DNA of 64,000 nucleotides, taken from contig JAKVBQ010000010.1 in the NCBI GenBank assembly GCA_022447205.1, forward strand, positions 17,656 through 81,655. The letters run 5' to 3'. The notes under the pieces are model-generated. The model searched no databases. It saw only the letters and a list, made by a program, of their open reading frames with translations, and was not told the DNA's origin. Below, in pieces: positions 29,348-38,436 of this stretch. Each line of letters opens with the position of its first letter. The stretch's first letter is position 1. The stretch is from Phycisphaerales bacterium. Its GTDB lineage: Bacteria > Planctomycetota > Phycisphaerae > Phycisphaerales > SM1A02. The position numbers were made by a program, and so were the translations under genes.

Positions 29348-30358
29348 TCAGGAGTCCGCTTCCTCCGGCGTGTCATCCATCGGATCGATCGGGTCGCTCC
29401 CCCGGGGAGCTCCTCCGGTGTAGATCACGAGATCCGCCCGATCTCGATCCGCCTCCTGCAACGCTCGCCGATCCTCGTTGATGGTCGAGGCATAGAAGAC
29501 ATCGACCAGCGGATTCCGGTCATGGATCACCTCGACGGTCCCTCCGGCGAAGTCGCCGTGGAAGCGTCCCACCAACAGGATCACCTTCCCGGCGTCGTGG
29601 TAGGCGTTCAGGGTCGAGTCCGCCATGGTGGCATCCCAGATCTGCTGGGCTCGCAGCACGCTGTCGACCCTGTCGGGATCGACGTCGTTGTCGTGCTCCT
29701 GCATCAACGCCTCGAGTCGTCGGCGGTACGCCCCCTGGTGGATCGACGAGGGGATGACGTAGAGCGCTCGATCGGTCTCCGATCTTCGGGCAAGCGTCTC
29801 CCATCCCTCGACGCGTCCCATCGTGACGAATCTTCGTGGGGCGTTGGCGGCAACCACCGCCGCACCCTTCCGGGCCGCCGCATCCACGATCGGCAGGTAG
29901 AACTCGACGAAGCGACTCCGGGCGCCTTCACTTGACGTGACCGCGTCGAGCAGTGCATCCCGGTCGATGGTGCCGGTGAGATAGGCATCGACGGCCGCCT
30001 GCTCGTCACGCTCGAGCATCTCCAGTGCGATCGCGGTGTCCGGCCAGCTCGCAAGGGTCTGCTCCACCACGGCCAGCTGGAACCTGTGGGCCACTTCGTC
30101 ATCGTGTTCCTCGCCGAGGACCACGACATCCGCACCAGCCACGCCCTGCATCAGGTCCGACCAGGTCGCGACCAGACCGGTGTCCCCCTCGAACATCGGC
30201 AGCCCGGTGGGTGCCCATGGATGTGCGGGGACGGTTGCGGTCCGAATCAAGCCGTCCTCGGTTCGGGGCAGGGGGTGTCCGGGCGTGGTGCAGCCCATCG
30301 GTGCGACGGTCATCGAGGCCGTGCAGATGATCAGGATGCTCGTGCGGTGGTCGATCAT
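29348..30358 (-). CDS. ChaN-like (PF04187) haem-binding-type lipoprotein
   Basis: A 336-residue lipoprotein (lipobox VAPMGC, Cys at residue 23). The mature domain contains VVLGEEHDDEVAHRFQLAVVE, IALEMLERDEQAAVDAYL, VVAANAPRRFV, QIWDATMADSTL and VGRFHGDFAGG, a pattern seen in the ChaN/Cofac_haem_bdg family, whose Campylobacter member binds haem dimers. A role in iron or haem handling at the outer membrane is family inference. GGAG lies 8 nt before ATG 30358. No TonB receptor is near. Convergent with the STAS gene. Confidence 0.87.
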   Translation of the reverse strand: MIDHRTSILIICTASMTVAPMGCTTPGHPLPRTEDGLIRTATVPAHPWAPTGLPMFEGDTGLVATWSDLMQGVAGADVVVLGEEHDDEVAHRFQLAVVEQTLASWPDTAIALEMLERDEQAAVDAYLTGTIDRDALLDAVTSSEGARSRFVEFYLPIVDAAARKGAAVVAANAPRRFVTMGRVEGWETLARRSETDRALYVIPSSIHQGAYRRRLEALMQEHDNDVDPDRVDSVLRAQQIWDATMADSTLNAYHDAGKVILLVGRFHGDFAGGTVEVIHDRNPLVDVFYASTINEDRRALQEADRDRADLVIYTGGAPRGSDPIDPMDDTPEEADS

Positions 30359-30480
30359 GTTCGGTCTCCACGATCCCCGATCATCCTTCGGCGGTCAAAC
30401 CGGCACCCGCCCTCGTCCGGGGGCGCACGTATTTCGTGAGTTCACGCGTTCTTCTCGCGCTTTCTGCAGGGCGAGCACGC

Positions 30481-30486
30481 TACACT
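30481..30486 (+). promoter_or_regulatory. Candidate -10 box, leaderless start of methyltransferase gene
   Basis: TACACT ends 8 nt before ATG 30495; no Shine-Dalgarno is present. Confidence 0.4.
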
Positions 30487-30494
30487 CTTGAGCC

Positions 30495-31355
30495 ATGGCA
30501 AACACCAAGTCGAAGAAGAAGGGCAGCAAGCGCCGCCAGAAGAAGAAGGCCGGCAAGGGCTGGATGACAGCTGAAACGGCTGATCGTCATGATCTGTACG
30601 AACGCTCCGTGCAGAACACCGAATCCGAGATCGACTTCGTCGATCAGACCTGGATGGAACTGCGCGGTCGTCACGCGACCAGCCTGCGCGAGGACTTCTG
30701 CGGAACCGCCCAGAGCAGCGTGGAGTGGGTGACTCGTCGTCCGGACAACGTCGCGACCGGCGTCGACCTCGACGAGGAAGTCGTGGCCTGGGGCCGTGAC
30801 CGCACCGAGGGTCGACTCGACGAGGAGCAGCAGTCCAGGCTCGAGATCATCATCGATGATGTCCGGACCGCCGAGGTCCCGCCCGTCGACACGGTCCTCG
30901 CGATGAACTTCAGCTACTACCTCTTCAAGACCCGTGAGGGTCTGAGGGGATACTTCTCCCGCGTGCACGAGGGCCTGGTCGATGACGGGCTCTTCATCCT
31001 CGATTCCTATGGAGGCAGCGAGTCCTTCGAGGAGATGGAGGAGGAACGCGACCTCGACGGTTTCACCTACGTGTGGGACCAGCATCACTACAACCCGATC
31101 AGCGGTGACGTGATCAACAAGATCCACTTCAAGTTCCCCGACGGGACGGAGATCGAGAACGCCTTCACCTACGAATGGCGACTCTGGACCCTGCCCGAAT
31201 TGCAGGAGCTGCTCCTCGAGTCGGGTTTCTCCAACGTGACGATCTACTGGGAGGGGACCGAAGAGGAATCCGAGGAAGGTGATGGTGTTTTCGTGCCCAC
31301 CACCACCGGCGAGGCCTGTGCGGGCTGGATCGCCTACATCGTCGCGGAGAAATGA
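30495..31355 (+). CDS. Class I SAM-dependent methyltransferase
   Basis: A 286-residue methyltransferase. The first 22 residues are strongly basic (KSKKKGSKRRQKKKAGKG) and may bind nucleic acid or ribosome. The Rossmann core follows: REDFCGTAQSSVEWV in the position of motif I, GVDLDEEVVAWG as the acidic strand binding the SAM ribose, IIIDDV, VLAMNFSYYLF and the GLFILDSYGG strand. The substrate is unknown. Upstream TACACT 8 nt before the ATG and absence of a Shine-Dalgarno suggest a leaderless mRNA. A polyprenyl synthase gene follows after 38 nt, probably in the same transcript. Confidence 0.85.
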   Translation: MANTKSKKKGSKRRQKKKAGKGWMTAETADRHDLYERSVQNTESEIDFVDQTWMELRGRHATSLREDFCGTAQSSVEWVTRRPDNVATGVDLDEEVVAWGRDRTEGRLDEEQQSRLEIIIDDVRTAEVPPVDTVLAMNFSYYLFKTREGLRGYFSRVHEGLVDDGLFILDSYGGSESFEEMEEERDLDGFTYVWDQHHYNPISGDVINKIHFKFPDGTEIENAFTYEWRLWTLPELQELLLESGFSNVTIYWEGTEEESEEGDGVFVPTTTGEACAGWIAYIVAEK

Positions 31356-31393
31356 GAGGACCGGCCCGGGTCAACTGAATCCTGGTCCGACTG

Positions 31394-32389
31394 ATGCTCC
31401 AGACCGCCCCTGAACACATCCAGATCGCCAAGGTCGTCCACCACGAACTCGAGAAGGTCGAGCGGATCTTCTGCGAGCAGCTCGCGAGCGACCTCCCGGT
31501 CGTCAACGACCTCTGTCACCATGTCGAGCGTTATCGAGGCAAGATGCTTCGTCCCTCGATGGTGCTTCTCACCGGCCTTGCCGTCTCCGGCGAGCCGTGT
31601 GACGGATCCGCGCTCCTTCCCGAGCACCTGACCGTGGCGACGGTCGTCGAGATGATCCACATGGCGACGCTCGTCCACGACGATGTCCTCGACGAGGCAA
31701 GCGTGCGACGTCGTGGCGCAACGGTGAACACCCTTCGTGGGAACGAGACCGCGGTGATGCTGGGGGACTACCTGATCTCCAATGCATTCCACCTCTGTTC
31801 CCGAGCCGGTGATCCTCTGCTCAACGAGATGCTCGGCCAGGTGACCAACACGCTCTGTGAGGGTGAGCTCGTGCAGCTCTCGCACCGGGACGATCTCTCG
31901 CTCGACCAGGCCACCTACATCGAGATCGTGCGACGAAAGACCGCCGCGCTCGTCGGTGTCAGCTGCCGCCTGGGGGCACGCTTCTCCGGTGCGGATGACG
32001 CTTTGCAGGATGCCATGGATCGCTTCGGCAGTTCACTGGGCATCGCCTTCCAGATTCAGGACGACCTGCTCGACCTTGCCGGTGATCCGGATGTCGTCGG
32101 GAAGTCGATCGGCCGGGATCTTGCCACCGGCAAGATGACCCTGCCCGTCATTCTCCACCTCGCATCCGAAGTGGGTCACGCTCGCGGTGAGACGCTCAGG
32201 CTGATCGAGGCGCGCGATGCCGACGGTCTTCGTCGACGCCTGATCGAGGATGGCGCCGTGGATCGGGCGCGTGCCCACGCCGAAGAACTGGTTTCGGAGG
32301 CCAAGCTCGAACTCGAGCGCCTGCCGATGTCCAGCGCCCGCGACCTCCTCGGGACCCTCGCGGATGCGGTCATCAGTCGCGAAGCCTGA
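31394..32389 (+). CDS. Trans-polyprenyl diphosphate synthase (octaprenyl type)
   Basis: Elongates farnesyl diphosphate with isopentenyl diphosphate to make the quinone side chain. The 331-residue protein has GKMLRPSMVLLTG, the first aspartate-rich motif in HMATLVHDDVLDEASVRRRG (DDxxD), GDYLISNAF and the second motif FQIQDDLLDLAGD, followed by KSIGRDLATGKMTLP. It resembles IspB/HepS; the chain length cannot be read reliably. Located 38 nt after the methyltransferase gene. Confidence 0.93.
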   Translation: MLQTAPEHIQIAKVVHHELEKVERIFCEQLASDLPVVNDLCHHVERYRGKMLRPSMVLLTGLAVSGEPCDGSALLPEHLTVATVVEMIHMATLVHDDVLDEASVRRRGATVNTLRGNETAVMLGDYLISNAFHLCSRAGDPLLNEMLGQVTNTLCEGELVQLSHRDDLSLDQATYIEIVRRKTAALVGVSCRLGARFSGADDALQDAMDRFGSSLGIAFQIQDDLLDLAGDPDVVGKSIGRDLATGKMTLPVILHLASEVGHARGETLRLIEARDADGLRRRLIEDGAVDRARAHAEELVSEAKLELERLPMSSARDLLGTLADAVISREA

Positions 32390-32442
32390 CCGACGCTTCC
32401 CCGTGTTCGCATTTCATTCAAGGAGCCTTTGGGTTCCTTCGA

Positions 32443-33621
32443 TCAGGGACGCTTCCTCGAGGCGAGCCACGCCGACCATCGTGCGGCAGGGGGAGCCATC
32501 ATCTGGATGGCTCCCTGGCTTTCGACGAGTTCCCGGTTCGCCTTGACGATCGGGTCGAGGATGGCCTCGTTCAGACTGTTCGGATGCCCCTGCCATCGCA
32601 CCACCCAGTCGCTGCTGAGCACGACCACGTGTGGAATGCCCCTGACCTGGAAGAAGTTCTTCAGTCTGCTGGAGGTGTCCGTGGCGAGGCCGTAGCGGAA
32701 GTCGTTCATCTTCAGGTTCCGCTTGATCATCTCCGCCTTGAAGTCGTCCTCGTCGGAGAGACCCACGCAGACGATGTCGGTGCCGTATTCGTCCTGCAGC
32801 TGGTTCATGTGCGGAATGGCCCTGATGCATGGGCCGCACCAGGTCGCCCAGAAGTCGATCACGACCACCTTGCCGTTGGCGGTGCTGACCGGTTCCTTCC
32901 ACATCCGCTCGACGTAGAACTCCGGTGCGACCTCGCCTCGCTTGTCCGCGCTGGAGCCGACCGGCGTGTCATAGGTCGGGAAGGAGAGCTTCTCGTTCAA
33001 TGCCTCGATCTCGGTCTCCCTGTCGCGCGGTGACTTCGAGGCGTCATGAGGTTCCGCGAGCAGTTTCTCGGCGGCCGGCACGATCTTGCTCGCCTCCAGG
33101 CCTGCGTAGCGCACCGTTCCCTGTCGATCGACCAGGTAGGTCAGCGGCCTCCGGAAGGCGCCCACCGCATCGCACCACTCGCCCTTCTCGTCGACCAGGA
33201 CGGGGATCTCCAGTTCAAGCATGGGCAACGCCCGCTCGATTCGTTCGAGATCCTCCGGGGTGTGCACGCCGATCGCGACGAAATCCTCGTTGCCTTCCAG
33301 TGGTTCGATCGCTCGCTCGATCCGCAGTGCCGCATTCCTTCCCGCACCCCTGGTGCTGAAGGTCTGGACCAGGACGACCTTGCCCCGGAGGCTCTCCATG
33401 CTCGGTCCGTCCTGCCCGTGCCATCGACTCGACTCGGGGAACTCGGGCGCGGCCCAGCCCATCGATCGTCGGACCGTGTCCGCATCCTGCCTGGGAAGCG
33501 TCTCAAGCCACCGTCGTTCCTCGTCGGTCATGGTGGCCTGCGGGGCCGGGGCAGCGTGGATGATCGAGGCCAGGAGCACGGGGGCGAGCAAGGCCGGAAG
33601 GAGTCGACTGCGTGGTGTCAT
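32443..33621 (-). CDS. Secreted double-thioredoxin (TlpA-like) protein
   Basis: A 392-residue exported protein (signal peptide ending IIHAAPAPQA). Two thioredoxin folds: the first (residues about 75-190) has VVLVQTFSTRGAGRN where CxxC should be, so it has lost the redox pair; the second has VVVIDFWATWCGPCIRAIPHMNQL, with the active CGPC at 262-265, and the cis-Pro region GIPHVVV. Probably a periplasmic thiol-disulfide enzyme of the TlpA/ResA type. Start 33621 has GGAG 8-9 nt upstream. Convergent with the polyprenyl synthase gene. Confidence 0.88.
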   Translation of the reverse strand: MTPRSRLLPALLAPVLLASIIHAAPAPQATMTDEERRWLETLPRQDADTVRRSMGWAAPEFPESSRWHGQDGPSMESLRGKVVLVQTFSTRGAGRNAALRIERAIEPLEGNEDFVAIGVHTPEDLERIERALPMLELEIPVLVDEKGEWCDAVGAFRRPLTYLVDRQGTVRYAGLEASKIVPAAEKLLAEPHDASKSPRDRETEIEALNEKLSFPTYDTPVGSSADKRGEVAPEFYVERMWKEPVSTANGKVVVIDFWATWCGPCIRAIPHMNQLQDEYGTDIVCVGLSDEDDFKAEMIKRNLKMNDFRYGLATDTSSRLKNFFQVRGIPHVVVLSSDWVVRWQGHPNSLNEAILDPIVKANRELVESQGAIQMMAPPAARWSAWLASRKRP

Positions 33622-33717
33622 GATGGTTCTCCGAGAATGTCTCTGTTCCTGCACAGTCTATGGTCCGCGTCATGATCGGATACGGATCCCGCGAAATCGA
33701 TGCTCCTGCCCACCGGT

Positions 33718-34560
33718 TCAGCCTGGATAGGGCGCGTTGTCGATCAATCGAAGCCCGTCCAGCGTCGCCGCGATCAGGGCCCGCATCGGTCTTCCGTCGT
33801 CCGAGACCGCTTCCAGCGTCTCCGCATCACGGATCACGGCGTACTGGATCTCCAGGTCGTGGGCATCGAGGACCTCGGCCATGGAAGCCTCGGCTTCCCG
33901 AGGCGTTTCCGCCTGTCCGGCCGCCTGCAGTGCACGGTAGGGTCCAAGTGCGCGCTCACGGGTGTCGGAGGTCAGGCGCACGTTACGTGAACTCATCGCG
34001 AGTCCGTCCGGCTCCCGGATGGTCGGGCATCCGATGACCTCGATCCCTTCGAAGCGCTCCGCCTGTTCCTGGACCATCGATCGGATCACCATGAACTGCT
34101 GGTAATCCTTCTCCCCGAAGATGGCGGGACCCGGTCGGACGAGATCGAAGAGCCGTCCGACCACCAGGCACACCCCGCCGAAGAAATGGCGACGACAGGC
34201 GTCTTCCAGACCCGGCCTGGTCGCGACCTCGGGCAGCTGGATCGCGGCGGCGCCCCGCTCCGCGGCCCTGGAGCCTCCCGGATACACGACCTGCTCGTCC
34301 GGAATGAAGATGACGTCCGCGCCAGCCTCTCGTGCCCGTTCGATGTCATCTTCCCGGGTCCGCGGGTAGGTCGCGAGATCCTCGTTCGGGGCGAACTGCG
34401 TGGGGTTCACGAAGATCGATACCACGACCTGATGCCCCAGTCCGGCAGCATGCCTGATCAGCGAGACATGGCCTTCATGGAGTGCCCCCATGGTGGGGAC
34501 GAAGGCGGGGCGTTCCCCCAGGGCACCGGCCAGTTCTGTCTCTTCGGCGGTCACTTGCAC
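33718..34560 (-). CDS. panC: Pantothenate synthetase
   Basis: ATP-dependent condensation of pantoate and beta-alanine in CoA biosynthesis. Signatures: PTMGALHEGHVSLIRHA (ATP/pantoate site), SIFVNPTQFAPNEDLATYPRT, RRHFFGGVCLVVGRLFDLVRP, FGEKDYQQFMVI and DGLAMSSRNVRL (KMSKS-like). About 280 residues, normal. I take GTG 34560 as start: on the minus strand TATCTT ends 6 nt before it, and it begins shortly before the first beta strand. The frame is open to ATG 34656, but that would add 32 residues not usual for PanC. Divergent from iscS. Confidence 0.93.
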   Translation of the reverse strand: MQVTAEETELAGALGERPAFVPTMGALHEGHVSLIRHAAGLGHQVVVSIFVNPTQFAPNEDLATYPRTREDDIERAREAGADVIFIPDEQVVYPGGSRAAERGAAAIQLPEVATRPGLEDACRRHFFGGVCLVVGRLFDLVRPGPAIFGEKDYQQFMVIRSMVQEQAERFEGIEVIGCPTIREPDGLAMSSRNVRLTSDTRERALGPYRALQAAGQAETPREAEASMAEVLDAHDLEIQYAVIRDAETLEAVSDDGRPMRALIAATLDGLRLIDNAPYPG

Positions 34561-34566
34561 CCCCAG

Positions 34567-34572
34567 AAGATA
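34567..34572 (-). promoter_or_regulatory. Candidate -10 box for panC, leaderless GTG start
   Basis: TATCTT on the minus strand ends 6 nt before GTG 34560. It would fix the panC start, but a short G-rich run next to the GTG could also act as a ribosome site. Confidence 0.3.
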
Positions 34573-34640
34573 CCCATTCCGCCCTGCGGGACCAATGTGG
34601 GGGATGATGACGCCTGCAGATGGTCCTGAACGCCGAACAC

Positions 34641-34649
34641 TGGTAAAAT
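34641..34649 (+). promoter_or_regulatory. Candidate extended -10 promoter of the isc operon
   Basis: TGGTAAAAT is an extended -10 element (TGn plus TAAAAT), about 80 nt upstream of iscS. No strong -35 is seen, as is normal for extended -10 promoters. Confidence 0.45.
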
Positions 34650-34730
34650 GATGCATCAGATCCGTTGGCTGCCACCCATGTCTCGGGCCAGCCGGTGCGG
34701 ACCCTTGAACTGCTGTAGGAGACCTCCCTG

Positions 34731-35969
34731 ATGTCGATCGAACTCCCGATCTACATGGACAACGCCTCGACGACCCGGACCGACCCGCGAGTGGTCGAGG
34801 CGATGCTGCCCTTCTTCACCGAGACCTACGGAAACTCCGCCAGTCGGAACCACTCCTTCGGTTGGGCCGGTGAGGGCGCCGTCACCCTCGCCCGCGAGCA
34901 GGCCGCCTCTCTGATCGGCTCCGGGCCCAAGGAGATCATCTGGACTTCGGGGGCGACCGAGAGCAACAACCTCGCGATCAAGGGCGCAGCCCGCATGATG
35001 GCGAAGGGACCTGCCGGCAGCTCCTCCCGCGGGCACATCATCACCGCGATCCACGAGCACAAGGCCGTCCTCGATCCCTGCAAGAGGCTCGAACGGGAAG
35101 GCTTCGACGTCACCTATCTCGAGCCTGGTTCCGACGGGATCATCACCTGCGCCATGGTCGAGTCCGCCATGCGGGAGGACACGATCCTGGTGACGATCAT
35201 GTGGGCCAACAACGAGCTCGGCACGATCAACGAGGTCCCCGAGATGGGCGCCCTCTGCCACGATCGCGGCGTCCTCATGCACACCGACGCCACCCAGTGG
35301 GTCGGCAAGATGCCCACCGATGTCGAGCGTGACAACATCGATCTCATGAGCTTCTCCGGGCACAAGTTCTACGGTCCGAACGGTGTCGGCGCGCTCTTCA
35401 TTCGCCGTCGCCGACCTCGCGTCCGCATCGAGGCGATGATCGAGGGTGGGGGGCACGAGAGAGGCATGCGTTCGGGGACACTCAATGTTCCCGGCATCGT
35501 CGGTTTCGGCAAGGCCTGTGAACTCTGTGCCGAGGAGATGTCCGGAGAGGCCGAGCGACTTCTCGGCTTCAGGAACCGCCTCGAAACCGAGTTGAGTTCC
35601 CAGCTCGACGTCGTGACCATCAACGGACATCCGACGAGACGCCTCCCGCATCTCACGAACATCTCATTCGGGTTCGTCGAGGGCGAGTCGCTCATGATGG
35701 GTGTCAGCGACATCGCCTGTTCATCGGGGAGCGCCTGCACCAGTGCAAGCCTGGAACCCAGCTATGTTCTCAAGGCCCTCGGGATCGGTGACGACTTCGC
35801 CCATTCCTCGCTTCGGCTGAGTATGGGACGTTGGACGACTTCGGAGGAGGTCGATTATGCGATCGCCTCGATCGTGAAGTCGGTCAACCACCTCCGTGCA
35901 ATGAGTCCGCTCTATGATCTTCACAATGAGGGCATTGATATCAATGCCATCGACTGGCAGAGCCATTGA
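34731..35969 (+). CDS. iscS: Cysteine desulfurase IscS
   Basis: PLP enzyme that takes sulfur from cysteine and passes it to IscU. The 412-residue sequence follows the IscS branch closely: YMDNASTTRTDPRVVEAML, SGATESNNLAIKG, HTDATQWVGKMPTDV, the PLP-lysine in SFSGHKFYGPNGVGALF, the catalytic-cysteine loop IACSSGSACTSASLEPSYVL, and LRLSMGRWTT. The C-terminus EGIDINAIDWQSH corresponds to the IscU-contacting tail of IscS. First gene of the iscS-iscU-iscA operon. Confidence 0.96.
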   Translation: MSIELPIYMDNASTTRTDPRVVEAMLPFFTETYGNSASRNHSFGWAGEGAVTLAREQAASLIGSGPKEIIWTSGATESNNLAIKGAARMMAKGPAGSSSRGHIITAIHEHKAVLDPCKRLEREGFDVTYLEPGSDGIITCAMVESAMREDTILVTIMWANNELGTINEVPEMGALCHDRGVLMHTDATQWVGKMPTDVERDNIDLMSFSGHKFYGPNGVGALFIRRRRPRVRIEAMIEGGGHERGMRSGTLNVPGIVGFGKACELCAEEMSGEAERLLGFRNRLETELSSQLDVVTINGHPTRRLPHLTNISFGFVEGESLMMGVSDIACSSGSACTSASLEPSYVLKALGIGDDFAHSSLRLSMGRWTTSEEVDYAIASIVKSVNHLRAMSPLYDLHNEGIDINAIDWQSH

Positions 35970-36031
35970 TCGAAGGCTCTTCAGCGCCTATCGTTATCCA
36001 GTAATCGTTTAACCAACTGAAGGTGACTGCC

Positions 36032-36454
36032 TTGGCATACAGCAAGAAGGTCGTTGAACACTACGAGAATCCCCAGAATGTCGGTTCGTTCGGAACCTCC
36101 AGCGAGGTCAAGGACCGGGATGACATCGGGGTCGGCATCGTCGGCGCTCCCGAATGCGGGGACGTCATGCAGCTCCAGATCCGGGTCGGAGACGACGGGG
36201 TCATCGAGGACGCACGCTTCAAGTGCTTCGGTTGCGGTTCCGCGATCGCCTCGAGCTCCCTGGCCACCGAATGGATCAAGGGGCGCACCGTCGATGACGC
36301 GATGAACATCAAGAACACGGAGATCGTGGAGGAGCTGAGCCTTCCCCCGGTCAAGATCCACTGTTCCGTACTCGCCGAGGATTCCATCCGAAGCGCCATC
36401 GCCGATTACAAGAAGAAGAACGGCCACGAAGAGGCCGATTCCCACAGTCACTGA
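36032..36454 (+). CDS. iscU: Fe-S cluster scaffold IscU
   Basis: Scaffold on which [2Fe-2S] clusters are built. 140 residues: YSKKVVEHYENPQNVGSF, GAPECGDVMQLQI (first Cys with the regulatory Asp), FKCFGCGSAIASSSL (second Cys) and LPPVKIHCSVLAEDSI, which includes the LPPVK motif read by HscA and the third Cys. Start chosen at TTG 36032, giving LAYSKKV, which matches IscU N-termini; AAGG precedes it by 8 nt. GTG 36023 would add three residues. It follows iscS by 62 nt. The tail is His/Glu-rich. Confidence 0.95.
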   Translation: MAYSKKVVEHYENPQNVGSFGTSSEVKDRDDIGVGIVGAPECGDVMQLQIRVGDDGVIEDARFKCFGCGSAIASSSLATEWIKGRTVDDAMNIKNTEIVEELSLPPVKIHCSVLAEDSIRSAIADYKKKNGHEEADSHSH

Positions 36455-36470
36455 ACCGGAGTTCCGTTCG

Positions 36471-36839
36471 ATGTCAGTCACCGTTACCGATACCGCAGCT
36501 CGAGAGATCGACACCATCATCCGCCAGCAGGAACTCGATCCTGCCACCATCCGCCTTCGGGTCGGCGTGAAGGGTGGAGGGTGCAGCGGTTTCTCCTACC
36601 TGCTCGATCTCACCGAAGTCCAGAAGGACAGCGATGAGAGCTGGGCTGTTCCGTTCAAGGTCACCGACAACGGCGAGGATCGCGAGGGCGCCATCACCGT
36701 GGTCTGCGACCCGAAGTCCTACCTCTACCTCAACGGGACCACCATCGACTTCAAGGACGAGCTGATGGGACGGGGATTCGTCTTCAACAACCCCAACGCC
36801 ACCACGACCTGTGGTTGCGGTTCGAGCTTCTCGGCCTGA
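36471..36839 (+). CDS. iscA: Fe-S assembly A-type carrier (IscA/ErpA/HesB family)
   Basis: A 122-residue A-type carrier that delivers Fe-S clusters or iron to apoproteins. The three conserved cysteines are present: one in VKGGGCSGFSYLLDL and two in the C-terminal TTTCGCGSSFSA. VVCDPKSYLYLNGTTIDF is the family centre. Follows iscU by 16 nt and is closed by a terminator, so the operon is just iscS-iscU-iscA. IscA and ErpA cannot be told apart by sequence alone here. Confidence 0.93.
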   Translation: MSVTVTDTAAREIDTIIRQQELDPATIRLRVGVKGGGCSGFSYLLDLTEVQKDSDESWAVPFKVTDNGEDREGAITVVCDPKSYLYLNGTTIDFKDELMGRGFVFNNPNATTTCGCGSSFSA

Positions 36840-36874
36840 CACCGGCAGCAGCTCACTGAAACACGACAAGCCGA

Positions 36875-36906
36875 CGGCCCGTACGCGAGCGTACGGGCCG
36901 TTTTTT
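36875..36906 (+). terminator. Rho-independent terminator of the isc operon
   Basis: A perfect 12-bp stem CGGCCCGTACGC/GCGTACGGGCCG with a 2-base apical GA is followed by six T. It lies 35 nt beyond the iscA stop. Confidence 0.95.
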
Positions 36907-36949
36907 CCGGCAAATCGGTTCATCACAATGCTTCATGCTTCGGAGGTCG

Positions 36950-38416
36950 ATGATCGTGGGGTACCTTCTGGGCATGTACACGGCACCCTGCAGGAACCTC
37001 ATGCTCGTCGTCACCTGTTCATGCGCGGCCTTCCTGTCCGCGACGGCGGAGGCTCAGTGCATCAGGGCACACCTCTTCGATGACGAGGCGATCGACACCA
37101 CGCTCTTCGGTTCATCCGTATCGATCGACGGTGACATCCTCGTGGTCGGTGCGATGCTCGACACCGGAGCGGACTGGGGGAGCGGACTCCTGCATGTCTA
37201 CGGACGCAATGGTGCGGTCTGGTCGAAGCGCCAGGTGCTCGAGGCTCCCGACGGCGATCTCACCGACATGCTCGGCTCCTCGGTGGACATCGACGGCGGC
37301 ACGATCATCGCAGGTGCATGGTGGGACGAGGAGAACGGCGTCCGTTCCGGTTCCGCCTACATCTTCGAGGACGACGGCAACGGGGAATACATCTTCGCGG
37401 GCAAGCTGGTGGCCTCCGACGGCCTTCCCGAAGCCACCTTCGGGAGGACGGTCGCGGTGAGTGGTTCGTTGGCGGTGGTCGGAGCCCCGCTGCACGGGGC
37501 GAATGGCGCAGCTGCCGGTTCCGTCTATCTCTTCGAGCGTGGCGAGGATGGCACCTGGTCCCAGACCATGAGGATCGTTCACGATGAACTGGCGGCAGGG
37601 GACCGGTTCGGGATCTCACTCGACCTGGATGGAAACCAGCTTGCAGTCGGTTCCTCCTGGGCGGATGAGGAACGTGGTCGAGTCGATCTCTTCGAGCTCG
37701 ATTCCGGCGGTGTCGTGACGCAGGTCGGCACGTTCCAGCCGCCGGGGATCGATGCAGGTGACCAGTTCGGTTTCGATGTCGCCCTCGATGGGGACCAGTT
37801 GCTCGTCGGCGCCTACCTCGACGACGAAGCCGCCGTCGATGGCGGATCCGCCTGGTTCTACAAGAGGATCAACGGGACGTGGACGCTGGACCAGGGCCCG
37901 CTTGTCGATGACTTCATCGGTGGTGCAGGTGCCCAGCTCGGCGTTTCGGTCGATCTCCACGGAGGGATTGCCCTGATTGGTGCGCGCTACACGACCAGGC
38001 AGGGCGCTCCGGTTCGTTCCGGCGGTGTCATGGTCTGCCTGGACTTCGTTCCCGACTGGGAACCGTTCTCCTATCTCCTGTCCGATCGTCCCCAGACCGA
38101 TTCGGAGTTCGGTTGGCAGGTCGGCCTCGATCGGAACTCGACGCAGCCCGGCAAGTACGCCGTGGTTTCCGCGCTCTACGAGGAGGTCTCGGTCGAGGAT
38201 GACGGTGCTGCCTACATCTTCGACCTCGATGACGAGTTCTGTGGCGGGAACGAGATCGGCGATCTCAACCAGGACGGCATCGTGGATGGGGCGGACCTGA
38301 CGATGCTGCTCGGGTCGTGGGGCCAGTGCGCCAAGCAGTACTGTGTCGCCGACATCAATCAGGACGGTGTCATCGACGGCACGGACCTGACCCTGCTCCT
38401 CGGTTCCTGGTCCTGA
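36950..38416 (+). CDS. Secreted FG-GAP repeat protein with dockerin-like tail
   Basis: A 488-residue exported protein. After a signal region (ending LSATAEAQ) come about six FG-GAP/integrin-type repeats, seen as recurring FGSSVSIDGDILVVGA, LGSSVDIDGGTIIAGA, FGRTVAVSGSLAVVGAP and FGFDVALDGDQLLVGAY blocks, which should fold as a beta-propeller. The C-terminus has two calcium-loop repeats (DLNQDGIVDGADL...LLGSWG, DINQDGVIDGTDL...LLGSWS) of dockerin type. Role unknown; surface binding is likely. Start is uncertain: GGAGG lies 3 nt before ATG 36950 and 9 nt before GTG 36956; ATG 36935 and 36974 are also in frame. Confidence 0.82.
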   Translation: MIVGYLLGMYTAPCRNLMLVVTCSCAAFLSATAEAQCIRAHLFDDEAIDTTLFGSSVSIDGDILVVGAMLDTGADWGSGLLHVYGRNGAVWSKRQVLEAPDGDLTDMLGSSVDIDGGTIIAGAWWDEENGVRSGSAYIFEDDGNGEYIFAGKLVASDGLPEATFGRTVAVSGSLAVVGAPLHGANGAAAGSVYLFERGEDGTWSQTMRIVHDELAAGDRFGISLDLDGNQLAVGSSWADEERGRVDLFELDSGGVVTQVGTFQPPGIDAGDQFGFDVALDGDQLLVGAYLDDEAAVDGGSAWFYKRINGTWTLDQGPLVDDFIGGAGAQLGVSVDLHGGIALIGARYTTRQGAPVRSGGVMVCLDFVPDWEPFSYLLSDRPQTDSEFGWQVGLDRNSTQPGKYAVVSALYEEVSVEDDGAAYIFDLDDEFCGGNEIGDLNQDGIVDGADLTMLLGSWGQCAKQYCVADINQDGVIDGTDLTLLLGSWS

Positions 38417-38436
38417 TCGTTCCGACCGCTCCGGGA

